From UBA5796 sp040752455 (lineage in GTDB: Bacteria > Chloroflexota > Anaerolineae > Anaerolineales > Villigracilaceae), in assembly GCA_049324115.1 (NCBI GenBank), contig JBMOMN010000020.1, positions 290,011 to 354,010 of the forward strand: a DNA stretch of 64,000 nt. Direction: 5' to 3'. The notes under the pieces were generated by a model. It ran no database searches. It had not been told where the DNA came from and saw only the letters and a list, made by a program, of their open reading frames with translations. Position 1 is the stretch's first letter. Each line of letters starts with the position of its first letter. Positions 56,462-64,000 of the stretch are shown piece after piece. The position numbers and the translations under genes were made by a program.

Positions 56462-56555
56462 GGGAGTGGTTAGGTCCCGGTGGGCTTCCCGGTCTTCAAA
56501 ACCGGTGGCGGGTCGCGTTGCGGGCCGCGGTGGGTTCGACCCCCATCCACTCCCG
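56462..56555 (+). tRNA. selC: tRNA-Sec (selenocysteine, anticodon TCA)
   Basis: A 94-nt gene. The 8-bp acceptor stem GGGAGTGG (56462-56469) pairs with CCACTCCC (56547-56554), then discriminator G. Anticodon stem CCGGT/ACCGG encloses loop CTTCAAA with anticodon TCA (56496-56498), complementary to UGA. The long variable arm (GGCGGGTCGCGTTGCGGGCC region) and the 8-bp acceptor stem are the marks of bacterial tRNA-Sec. CCA is not encoded. Confidence 0.95.
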
Positions 56556-56596
56556 CCTGATTTTTAACAGGTTTTGTCCAACCCCAGGATATTTCG

Positions 56597-57814
56597 ATGG
56601 AACAACCCCAGATCAGCGCCCCATACGATACCGACCTGCTCAACACCCTGGTCTCCCGCGTCTTCAAGATCGAAGATTTCACCCTCGGCGACCCGCTCAG
56701 GCAGTTCGTGGCCCGTTACCGCGGACACCTTTACAACGAAGACTCGGCTGCCGCCTACGACCAACTCTCCGAGGCGCTGCGCCCGCACGAGATCACCCCG
56801 CTCTTCCGGGTCGAAAGCGGACGGCAGACCGTTTACCTGATGCGCGGCGTCGTCCGTCCCAAAGCCTCCAGGCTGAGCGGCAACATCATCTTCTTCCTCC
56901 TTTCCCTGTTCAGCGTGCTCTACACCGGCGCGGTGCTCGAATACCTGTACACCCTGCCGCCCAATTTCTCCGGGAACATCACCGAAGGCTTTCTCGCCCG
57001 GTACGGATTGCTCCACTTCTGGACCGGCTGGCCGTTCGCCCTGAGCCTGATGTCCATCCTGCTGGCGCACGAGTTCGGCCACTACCTGGCCGGGCGCTAC
57101 CACAAAGCCGCCGTCAGCCTGCCGTACTTCCTGCCGCTGCCCTTCCCCGCCAGCCTGATCGGCACCCTGGGGGCGTTCATCCAGCTCAAGGAACATCCCA
57201 GGAACCGCCGCGTATTGGTGGACATCGGCGCAGCCGGCCCGCTGGCCGGGCTGGTGGTCGCCATCCCGGTGCTGCTTTTGGGATTGTCGCTCTCGCGCAC
57301 CTCCATCCTCGATACCCCCGGCGGGCTGGAAGGCAATTCCATCCTCTACCTGGCCGCCAAGTTCGCCGTCTTTGGCCGCCTGCTGCCCGACCCGGTCAGC
57401 ACCTTCGGCCAATCGCCCCTGGTTTACTGGGTCCGCTACTTTTTCACCGGCGCCCCCTTCCCGGTCGGCGCTACCGACGTGTTCCTGCACCCGGTCGCCT
57501 GGGCCGGCTGGGTCGGGCTGCTGGTCACCTTCCTCAACCTGATCCCGCTCGGCACCCTCGACGGCGGGCACATCATCTACGCCCTGTTCGGGCCGAAGGT
57601 CAAGAAGCTGTTCGGGGTGATCGAGGTGATCCTGATCGGCCTGGGCTTCCTGTGGATCGGCTGGTGGTTGTGGGCCGCCCTGCTCTTCATGCTCGGCCGC
57701 GCCTACGCCGAACCCTACGACCAGATCACAACCCTCGATACCCGCCACAAGATCATCGGGGCGATCGCCATCCTCGTATTCATCCTCGTCCTCACCCCCG
57801 TCCCCTTCACATGA
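56597..57814 (+). CDS. Site-2 protease-like M50 metalloprotease
   Basis: A 405-residue membrane protease. About the first 90 residues are soluble. Then come membrane helices with HEFGHYLAG (zinc site) and LIPLGTLDGGHIIYAL (the second zinc motif, LDGGH). This is the EGY1/S2P form without an obvious PDZ. It would cut membrane-bound proteins, such as anti-sigma factors or precursors. Its stop overlaps the next gene's ATG (ATGA). Confidence 0.9.
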   Translation: MEQPQISAPYDTDLLNTLVSRVFKIEDFTLGDPLRQFVARYRGHLYNEDSAAAYDQLSEALRPHEITPLFRVESGRQTVYLMRGVVRPKASRLSGNIIFFLLSLFSVLYTGAVLEYLYTLPPNFSGNITEGFLARYGLLHFWTGWPFALSLMSILLAHEFGHYLAGRYHKAAVSLPYFLPLPFPASLIGTLGAFIQLKEHPRNRRVLVDIGAAGPLAGLVVAIPVLLLGLSLSRTSILDTPGGLEGNSILYLAAKFAVFGRLLPDPVSTFGQSPLVYWVRYFFTGAPFPVGATDVFLHPVAWAGWVGLLVTFLNLIPLGTLDGGHIIYALFGPKVKKLFGVIEVILIGLGFLWIGWWLWAALLFMLGRAYAEPYDQITTLDTRHKIIGAIAILVFILVLTPVPFT

Positions 57815-59229
57815 AATCTGGATTTGGACGTTCGACCCTGACCGCGCTGGCCGTCATTTTGGTTTTAACTGCCTGCCAGCCGGTTTCCCCCACGCCTCCC
57901 ACCGGGACCCGCCAGCCTGATCCCGTTTCGACGGCGACCCGGACCCCGCGCCGGGTCACGCCTACCCCGTCAGCCACGGCGCGGCCCAGCCTGGGCATAG
58001 GACCCGCCGCATTAAACGGCACACAGGTCACAGTCTGGCACGCTTTCTTCGGGGCTTCGGCAGAGGTGTTCGAGGCGCAGGCGGTCCAGTTCAGCGCCTC
58101 CAACGAGTGGGGCATCCAGATCGTCACCCGGTCCACGCGCGGCAGCTATCCGTTGTTGTTCGAAGAAGTCTCCGCGGCCGTCGAGGAGGGCGATCCCCCC
58201 AGCCTGGTGATCGGACTGCCGGAATACCTGAGCGCCTGGGATGCCGTGGACCTGACGCCTTACCTGCACGACGCCGATTGGGGCCTGGGCGCGGAGGAGC
58301 TGGCCGACATCCCTGAGATTTTTATGGCCCAGGAGCAGGTGGACGGGCGGCAGATGGGCATGCCCGCCCTGCGCTCGGCCCGGCTGCTGCTCTACAACCT
58401 GACCTGGGCGCGGGAACTGGGATTTACCGCCCCGCCTGTTACGTCCGAAGAGTTTCGGGTGCAGGCCTGCGCCGGGAACGCCGCCTTCCGCCGGGACGAG
58501 GACCAGCAAAACGACGGCTACGGCGGCTGGCTGGTGGACACCGACCCGTCGACGGCTTTAGGCTGGCTGTTCGCTTTCGACGGGGCAGCGGATGATGGGG
58601 CAACGGATGATTCGAGTGGCTACCAGTTCAATACAGCCGCCAACCGGGCCGCCCTGACCTTCGTGAAGGAGCTTTACGACGACAACTGCGCCTGGCTCTC
58701 GACCAACCCGGAGCCGTTCGCGCCGTTTGCCGGGCGGAGGGCGCTGTTCGCCACCGCCAGCCTGTCGGAATTCGAGGCCGTGAAGCGGGCTTTCGACGCG
58801 GCGGGCAATGACGATGACTGGAGCGTGCTGGCCTTCCCCGGGCCGGACTCCAGGAGCCTCCCGCTCTCGGGCGCCTCGTTCATGGTCATGCCGTCCACGG
58901 ATGAGGCGCAGTTGGCGGCCTGGCTGTTCGTGCGCTGGCTGCTCTCGCCCGACTCGCAGAGCCGCTGGGCGCGCAATACTGGCCTCCTTCCGCTGCGGAC
59001 CTCCACCCTGGGCGATCTGGAGGCTTACAAAATCGAAAATCCGCAATGGGCCGCAGCCACAGAGTTGATCGAGACCGGGCACGTCCAGCCGGTGCGGCTT
59101 TCGTGGCGCGAGGTGCGCCTGATGGTCGGCGACAGCTTCGATCATCTCTTCCGCTTCGACCTGCCCCTGGACGACATCCCGGATCTGCTGGCAGAAATGG
59201 ACGAGACGGCGGAGGAGTTGGATCAGTGA
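57811..59229 (+). CDS. ABC-type sugar-binding lipoprotein (family 1 SBP)
   Basis: A 472-residue lipoprotein (LTAC, Cys22) with a Pro/Thr linker to about residue 65 and a family-1 solute-binding domain: VTVWHAFFGASAEVFEAQAVQF, GDPPSLVIGLPEYLSAW, MGMPALRSARLLLYNLTWARELG and a closing helix bundle. It probably captures an oligosaccharide or similar solute, but no permease or ATPase genes adjoin. An open frame in phase continues upstream to 55969 only because the overlapping genes are GC-rich. Confidence 0.88.
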   Translation: MKSGFGRSTLTALAVILVLTACQPVSPTPPTGTRQPDPVSTATRTPRRVTPTPSATARPSLGIGPAALNGTQVTVWHAFFGASAEVFEAQAVQFSASNEWGIQIVTRSTRGSYPLLFEEVSAAVEEGDPPSLVIGLPEYLSAWDAVDLTPYLHDADWGLGAEELADIPEIFMAQEQVDGRQMGMPALRSARLLLYNLTWARELGFTAPPVTSEEFRVQACAGNAAFRRDEDQQNDGYGGWLVDTDPSTALGWLFAFDGAADDGATDDSSGYQFNTAANRAALTFVKELYDDNCAWLSTNPEPFAPFAGRRALFATASLSEFEAVKRAFDAAGNDDDWSVLAFPGPDSRSLPLSGASFMVMPSTDEAQLAAWLFVRWLLSPDSQSRWARNTGLLPLRTSTLGDLEAYKIENPQWAAATELIETGHVQPVRLSWREVRLMVGDSFDHLFRFDLPLDDIPDLLAEMDETAEELDQ

Positions 59230-59284
59230 CCAGTTTTCAGTATTCAGTATCCAGCAATCGGTATAATTGGGGTGGGAGGCAGCC

Positions 59285-59515
59285 ATGCCGATATACGAAT
59301 ACATCTGTCTGAATTGCAAAAATGAAGTCGAGTTGATCCGCCCGATGGGGCAGGCCGACGCGCCGCTGGCCTGCGAAGCCTGCGGCGGGGAGCGCCTCAA
59401 ACGCAAGCTGGCGGTTTTCTACGCCCACAGCGGCGGGCACGCCGTTTCGGGGACCGCGCCCGCGCCGTCCTGTTCCGGCTGCGCCGGCGGCAACTGCTCG
59501 TCTTGCGGGCATTAA
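59285..59515 (+). CDS. FmdB family zinc-ribbon protein
   Basis: A 76-residue protein, MPIYEYICLNCKNEVELIRPMG..., with the zinc ribbon CLNC...CEAC and a Cys-rich tail (CSGCAGGNCSSCGH). FmdB proteins are putative regulators; their role is poorly known. GTGGGAGG and TATAAT (about 59261) precede the ATG. Confidence 0.9.
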   Translation: MPIYEYICLNCKNEVELIRPMGQADAPLACEACGGERLKRKLAVFYAHSGGHAVSGTAPAPSCSGCAGGNCSSCGH

Positions 59516-59525
59516 GGAGAATGAC

Positions 59526-60497
59526 ATGGATTACACCTATTTGGGCCGCACCGGCCTGCAAGTTTCCCCTCTCTGCCTCGGCACGATGAATTTCGGCCCG
59601 CAGACCAGCGAACCCGACTCGTTCGCCATCATGGACCGCGCCCTCGAACTGGGCCTCAATTTCTTCGATACGGCCAACGTCTACGGCTGGAAAGTCGGCG
59701 AAGGCGTCACCGAACAGATCGTCGGGCGCTGGTTCGCTCAGGGCGGCGGGCGGCGCGAAAAAGTCGTGATCGCCACCAAAGTCTACGGCAAGATGGGCGA
59801 CTGGCCTAACCAGTCGCGGCTGTCGGCGCGTCACATCCGTGAGGCGGTCGAAGGGTCGCTCCGACGCCTGCAAACCGATTACATTGACCTCTACCAGATG
59901 CACCACGTTGACCGCCTGACCCCCTGGGACGAAATCTGGCAGGCGATGGAAGTCCTGGTCCAGCAGGGCAAGGTGCTTTACGTCGGCTCGTCGAACTTCG
60001 GCGGGTGGCACATCGCCCAGGCGCAGGAGGCGGCCCGCTCGCGGCACTTCCTCGGCCTGGTCAGCGAACAGTGCGTCTACAACCTGTCCGCCCGGCTGGT
60101 GGAGTTGGAAGTCCTGCCTGCCTGCTGGGAATACGGCCTGGGCGTCATCCCCTGGAGTCCGCTGGGGGGCGGGATTCTGGGCGGGGCGCTCCAAAAAGCG
60201 GACACGGGCCGCCGCGCCAGGGACAACGCCCAAAAGAAGATCGAAGAAAAGCGTCCGCAACTGGAAGCCTGGGAGGCTTTCTGCGCCGAATTGGGCGAAC
60301 AGCCCGCCGACGTGGCCCTGGCCTGGCTGCTGCGCAACCCGGTCGTGACCGCCCCAATCATCGGCCCGCGCACCGTGGAGCAGCTCGACGGCTCGCTGCG
60401 CGCCCTCGAGATCGAACTGGACGACGAAGCGCTGTCCAAACTCGACCAGATCTGGCCGGGTCCCGGAGGCGAAGCGCCGGAAGCGTTTGCCTGGTAG
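59526..60497 (+). CDS. Aldo/keto reductase
   Basis: A 323-residue TIM-barrel oxidoreductase with the catalytic tetrad Asp48 (FFDTANVYG), Tyr53, Lys85 (VIATKVYGK) and His126 or His127 (LYQMHHVDR). The NADPH site is seen as NPVVTAPIIGPRTVEQL. It reduces aldehydes or ketones; substrate unknown. TAAGGAG precedes the ATG. Confidence 0.93.
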   Translation: MDYTYLGRTGLQVSPLCLGTMNFGPQTSEPDSFAIMDRALELGLNFFDTANVYGWKVGEGVTEQIVGRWFAQGGGRREKVVIATKVYGKMGDWPNQSRLSARHIREAVEGSLRRLQTDYIDLYQMHHVDRLTPWDEIWQAMEVLVQQGKVLYVGSSNFGGWHIAQAQEAARSRHFLGLVSEQCVYNLSARLVELEVLPACWEYGLGVIPWSPLGGGILGGALQKADTGRRARDNAQKKIEEKRPQLEAWEAFCAELGEQPADVALAWLLRNPVVTAPIIGPRTVEQLDGSLRALEIELDDEALSKLDQIWPGPGGEAPEAFAW

Positions 60498-60595
60498 GGA
60501 AGGTTGAAAGGTTAAAGGTTGGGACGTTGCAAGGTTTGCGTTCCAATCTTTTTTGTCGGTGTCAATCGGCATGTTTTTTCAGGAAATTGAGCCTC

Positions 60596-60624
60596 TTGCT
60601 CAATCCCACCAAACTATCTATACT
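60596..60624 (+). promoter_or_regulatory. Promoter of the second MNT-HEPN pair (leaderless)
   Basis: TTGCTC (60596-60601), a 17-nt spacer and TATACT (60619-60624), only 6 nt before the ATG at 60631. Both boxes are good and no ribosome site fits in the gap. Confidence 0.65.
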
Positions 60625-60630
60625 TACGAT

Positions 60631-60954
60631 ATGGACAGGAAGATCAAGAAAATCCTGCGCGAATTGAAGGATGGATTGACCGCCATCTACGGCGAGCAGT
60701 TGAGCGCGGTGATCCTGTTCGGTTCGTTCGCGCGCGGCGAGGGACGACTCCCTGATTCGGACATTGACGTGATGATCGTGCTGAAGGGGGAGTTCGATTA
60801 TGCCGAGGCGGAGAAGCGTTCATCCGCCTTCATTGCAGCCCTGTGCTTGGAATACGATGTGCTGATCTCTTGGGTATTTACCTCGGATCAAAAATATAAA
60901 GAAAGTAGAATGCCCTTGCTGCTCAACGTTCGCGCCGAGGGGATTGCTGTATGA
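60631..60954 (+). CDS. Minimal nucleotidyltransferase (MNT), antitoxin-like
   Basis: A 107-residue protein homologous to the MNT protein at 39235 (both contain KKILREL/RKILREL, LFGS, and end NVRAEGIAV/NVREEGVAV). The active-site residues are complete: GSFARGEGRLPDSDIDVMIV plus the third acid in LEYDVLIS. It probably AMPylates and restrains the HEPN partner whose gene it overlaps by ATGA. Transcription appears leaderless. Confidence 0.87.
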   Translation: MDRKIKKILRELKDGLTAIYGEQLSAVILFGSFARGEGRLPDSDIDVMIVLKGEFDYAEAEKRSSAFIAALCLEYDVLISWVFTSDQKYKESRMPLLLNVRAEGIAV

Positions 60955-61334
60955 CATCAGCAGAAATCCCGCAATTGCTGAACAAAGCTGAGGAAAGCCA
61001 TGCAGCGGCAAAAGTGCTGATAGATAGAGGATTTATCGGTTTTTCGGCAGCACAATCCTATTACACCATTTTTTATCTGGTTGAAGCGCTGTTGTTGTCG
61101 AGAGGTTTGCGTTTTTCGAGCCATTCCGCGCTTATCGCTTCGTATGGCAAGGAATTCGCGAAGACCCAAATACTCGACCCAAGGTTTCATCAATATATTG
61201 TCGTGGCTCAAAAGCGCCGCCAGACAGGACATTACACTGCTGAACCGGTTATCACAGATGAACAAGCCTTGGAATCTTTCCAATGGGCGGAGGAGTTCAT
61301 GGAAGCGGTGAAGTCGTATTTGAGCAAGTCATAG
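60951..61334 (+). CDS. HEPN-domain protein
   Basis: A 127-residue HEPN protein with GFSAAQSYYTIFYLVEALLLSRGLRFSSH and a C-terminal helix (QWAEEFMEAVKSYL). It is the partner of the MNT protein just upstream. Base composition is lower in GC than the flanking genes. The HepT-type R-x4-H-x-Y motif is not clear, so ribonuclease action is only inferred from the gene pairing. Confidence 0.82.
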   Translation: MTSAEIPQLLNKAEESHAAAKVLIDRGFIGFSAAQSYYTIFYLVEALLLSRGLRFSSHSALIASYGKEFAKTQILDPRFHQYIVVAQKRRQTGHYTAEPVITDEQALESFQWAEEFMEAVKSYLSKS

Positions 61335-61375
61335 GCGAAAATTATCACGCTCTAATTTGACAGGAGGGTTCTCCA

Positions 61376-64000
61376 ATGGTCCAAACCACTCGACAAAGAA
61401 CATTTTCAGTCTTTCTCATCATCAGTATCCTGTTATCAGGCTTGGGGCGAATAGGGATTTCGCCTGCCCTCGCCTCCGGTGAAGAATCCCCGGCAGGACA
61501 GACGACCGCCCTGGAAGCCACGCTCGACGAAAGCATAGACCTCGACCAGTTCCGGCCACGGCAGGACTTCATCGTGCATTTCAACCTGCCGATGGACCCT
61601 GCCAGCAGCACCACCCCGGTAATGGCGTTCCCGCAGGTGACGGGTTTGGGCAGTTGGGACGAGACCCACACCGTGCTGACCTTTACGCCGGGCGCGCCGC
61701 TGGAAGTATCCAAATCCTACACCTTCTTCCTCGATCCCGCCTTGAAAAGCGCGGAGGGTTCGACCTTCGAGACCACCCCGCAGTGGAAAGTCTATGTGAC
61801 CAGCGGCCCGGCAGTCGTGGGAGTCCGCCCAACGCCGGGAATTATGCTAAAACGCAAATTCACAGTCGAGTTGACTTTCGACCGCGAGATGGATCAGGAT
61901 CGTGCGGTGCCATCGCTGTCCATCCAGCCGGAGATACCCTTTAGTACATTATGGAAAAATGCGCACACATTGCAGATCGATTTGCAGCAGCCGTTGGAGC
62001 CGGGGAAGCATTACGAGTTTGCACTGGCAGGTGGTTCAGGAAGTAACGGCGTGCTCGGCCTGGACGGTTCCCCCATAGCGGAGGATTACCGCTGGGATTA
62101 CTTCCTGCCGCCCGTGGAAGTCGAGGTGAAGACCCTCAAAGCGGACCGGGTATCCATTGGATTCAATTACCCGCTGGATCAAGCTGGCACAGGCCAGCCG
62201 TTCACCATATCCCCGGCTTTGGAGGGTGAGTGGATGTGGGTTTCCGATAAAACCCTGTATTTCACGACTTCAGAGCCGATCCCGTTGGGGCAGCGCTATA
62301 AACTTGAACTGACTGACCCCTTGTCTGATTCTGATGGGATCGTAGCTTCCAGTGTCGAAGAAAATTCATTTTCGGCACCTGCACCGCTCGAAATTAAAAA
62401 AGAAGTAGAAAAGTATGGTAATTACGAGTATATATTCATACCTGCGGATGAGGATATTCAAGTCACGTTTTCGGTTCCGGTCGATCACGCTTCGGCTGAA
62501 AAAGCTTTCGATATCTCACCTCATATTTCCGGAAAATTTACTTGGCAGAGCAATGCGGACTCACAAGATATTCTCGTTTTCCAACCAGATACCCTTCTCT
62601 CTAGTAGAGAAAACTTAACGATTTCTTTTTCTCCTACTGTCACAGACAGGGATGGTAAACCTATTCTTGTTGAGCCTATTGTTCAGGAACTTGAAATTGG
62701 AGGAATCTCGTCACACAGCGTCTCTTTCGGAGAAATTGGGGCCAACATCCAGATCGTGGATGCCAGCGGGCCGCGCAAAATCGAGTTTGTGGCTGAGAAA
62801 GGCACCCAGCGCTTCGACCTGTACCGCTTTGACCTGATTGATTATGCCGGTCTTTATGCGAAACATTACCAGTATCGTTCGGGGCATATTCTTGACATCC
62901 CCGTTCCGTCCGGGGACGATGAACCCGAAGCCACCTGGTACTATACCGCCACGGATTCCCACGGAGAGACAGTCCTCCCGGTGGATGTGCCGCCGGGGTT
63001 GTACATCGTCAACGCAACCTACAATGGAAAGCTATACGACCAGATGTTCGTGGTTTTAAGCCGCAACACCCTGGTTGTCAAGAGATCGAGCAACGAAATC
63101 TTCGCCTGGGTGACGGACATCAACGGTGGGAACATCCCCGAAGCGGAAGTCCGCGTTTATTCAACTAAGGGCGAGAAGATCCGCCAGGGCAAGGCCGATG
63201 AGAGCGGTTTCTACCGCACCGCCATTCCCGAAGGCTATACACCGATGCTGGTCACCGCCCAGATCAAGGGAAAAGACGGTATGGATGTCACCCTTTCCGG
63301 GTTTGGCGGATTCAGCAGTGATTCATTCTATTGGTGGAACAGCCCCTCTACTCAGGAAACCCAGCGTTATTTGATCTATACCTACACCGACCGTCCCATT
63401 TACCGCCCCGGACAGACCGTCAACTTCAAAGCCATCGTCCGCCAGGATAACGATGTCAAATACAGCCTGCTCCCGACCGGCACACCGGTCACGGTGCGCA
63501 TCCAGGATGGCCGCAACAACATCCTGGAGACCTTCGCCATGAACATCAACCAGTTCGGGACCGTCAACGGCTCCTTCCAGGTTTCGGATGGAGCCACCCT
63601 GGGCGATTATCATGTGCAGGTGGAGGTTGGCGATACAACCAGCAGCCAGAAATTCAAGGTCGAAGATTACCGCAAGCCTGATTACCAGGTCAGCATTACC
63701 CCCAAAGACCCGGAACTGGCCGAAAAACTGGTCATTGGCGATACGCTCGAACTGGAGATCGATGCCAGTTACTTCTTCGGCGAGCCGCTGGCTGATGTCC
63801 AGCTAAAAACTAAATTGTACAGTCTTCAGCCATATTATTCCTGGTCGCGAATTACAGGCTCTTACTATTCTAACTATACTCCAAACGGGCAAGTTCTTTA
63901 CTTTTTACGAAACCCAGTTTGTGCATATATGTGGCGTTCTGCGGCGATTTTTGCAGCCATAACCCATATATGGCGGTCTATAATTGCTCAACTCATTTTG
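61376..64000 (+). CDS. Alpha-2-macroglobulin-like protein, N-terminal part (cut by window edge)
   Basis: An open frame of 875 codons from an ATG at 61376 (CAGGAGGG site) to the right edge. A signal segment (VFLIISILLSGLG) is followed by several Ig-like macroglobulin domains; the MG2-type stretch YTDRPIYRPGQTVNFKAIVRQ (about 63381-63443) and GDYHVQVEVGDTT are typical. Bacterial alpha-2-macroglobulins trap proteases outside the cell. The bait and thioester regions lie beyond the window. A segment at about 62380-62700 has clearly lower GC, and the last 30 residues (NPVCAYMWRSAAIF...) no longer resemble the family. Confidence 0.85.
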   Translation, partial: MVQTTRQRTFSVFLIISILLSGLGRIGISPALASGEESPAGQTTALEATLDESIDLDQFRPRQDFIVHFNLPMDPASSTTPVMAFPQVTGLGSWDETHTVLTFTPGAPLEVSKSYTFFLDPALKSAEGSTFETTPQWKVYVTSGPAVVGVRPTPGIMLKRKFTVELTFDREMDQDRAVPSLSIQPEIPFSTLWKNAHTLQIDLQQPLEPGKHYEFALAGGSGSNGVLGLDGSPIAEDYRWDYFLPPVEVEVKTLKADRVSIGFNYPLDQAGTGQPFTISPALEGEWMWVSDKTLYFTTSEPIPLGQRYKLELTDPLSDSDGIVASSVEENSFSAPAPLEIKKEVEKYGNYEYIFIPADEDIQVTFSVPVDHASAEKAFDISPHISGKFTWQSNADSQDILVFQPDTLLSSRENLTISFSPTVTDRDGKPILVEPIVQELEIGGISSHSVSFGEIGANIQIVDASGPRKIEFVAEKGTQRFDLYRFDLIDYAGLYAKHYQYRSGHILDIPVPSGDDEPEATWYYTATDSHGETVLPVDVPPGLYIVNATYNGKLYDQMFVVLSRNTLVVKRSSNEIFAWVTDINGGNIPEAEVRVYSTKGEKIRQGKADESGFYRTAIPEGYTPMLVTAQIKGKDGMDVTLSGFGGFSSDSFYWWNSPSTQETQRYLIYTYTDRPIYRPGQTVNFKAIVRQDNDVKYSLLPTGTPVTVRIQDGRNNILETFAMNINQFGTVNGSFQVSDGATLGDYHVQVEVGDTTSSQKFKVEDYRKPDYQVSITPKDPELAEKLVIGDTLELEIDASYFFGEPLADVQLKTKLYSLQPYYSWSRITGSYYSNYTPNGQVLYFLRNPVCAYMWRSAAIFAAITHIWRSIIAQLIL

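Noticed and set aside
55969..57811. Open frame in phase with the sugar-binding lipoprotein, extending it upstream to 1086 residues
   Set aside because: It runs through the tRNA-Sec gene and the M50 protease in a different phase. The lipoprotein signal at 57811 marks the true start.

Overview
The window reads as a chromosomal segment of a moderately high-GC bacterium, most likely Chloroflexota, class Anaerolineae. This assignment is an inference. It rests on lipoproteins with Pro/Thr-rich linkers, a SpoVS protein in a non-sporulating setting, lamin-tail surface proteins, DUF2087 regulators, many short palindromic intergenic repeats and an overall bacterial gene style with frequent ATGA start/stop overlaps. 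No rRNA gene is present to confirm it. No prophage, complete insertion sequence or CRISPR array is visible.

Layout. 1-9.6 kb is a respiratory block: the 5' part of an NCS2 nucleobase permease, isocitrate dehydrogenase (with a CRP/FNR-like site near -41.5), a cupredoxin lipoprotein, a cytochrome bc operon (Rieske, b6-type cytochrome b, subunit IV fused to a di-heme cytochrome c), a complete sdhCDAB operon and dodecin. 10-20.8 kb holds an SH3/CAP/C39-like protein, an M28 peptidase, a VapBC-type module, two GT4 glycosyltransferases with a polytopic membrane protein, and a deoxynucleoside kinase. 20.9-21.3 kb has no gene. It carries seven DnaA-box-like 9-mers next to an AT-rich stretch and is a good candidate replication origin. 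21.3-29.1 kb has spoVS, a lamin-tail protein, a GT-C-like membrane protein, a second PIN toxin-antitoxin pair, an operon of two S1C proteases plus a LuxR regulator with a degenerate receiver, and tRNA-Leu(CAA).

29.2-43.5 kb is mostly housekeeping: ychF, a DUF971 protein, a lipid kinase family protein, a Ser/Thr kinase, rpe, rpmB, an Asp23 protein, fatty-acid kinase fakA with two DegV/FakB-like genes, an MNT-HEPN pair, recG and coaD. 43.5-54.6 kb has an SMP-30 protein, corA, two tandem DUF2087 regulators, an FkbM methyltransferase, a cold-shock gene with a terminator-bearing leader, a three-gene NTP-transferase/PAP2 cluster, DinB-like, SDR, M23 and S8 genes. 54.7-64 kb has hsp20, two solute-binding lipoproteins, a selenocysteine tRNA, an M50 protease, fmdB, an aldo/keto reductase, a second MNT-HEPN pair and the 5' part of an alpha-2-macroglobulin gene that runs off the right edge.

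Together, icd, sdhCDAB and the bc operon form a TCA/electron-transport block in which electrons from succinate would reach quinone and then the bc complex. A cupredoxin and the fused cytochrome c domains are candidate onward carriers. A theme of the whole window is its regulatory DNA: several genes appear to be transcribed as leaderless mRNAs (-10 box 6-7 nt from ATG), and many intergenic gaps are filled with palindromic or MITE-like repeats.
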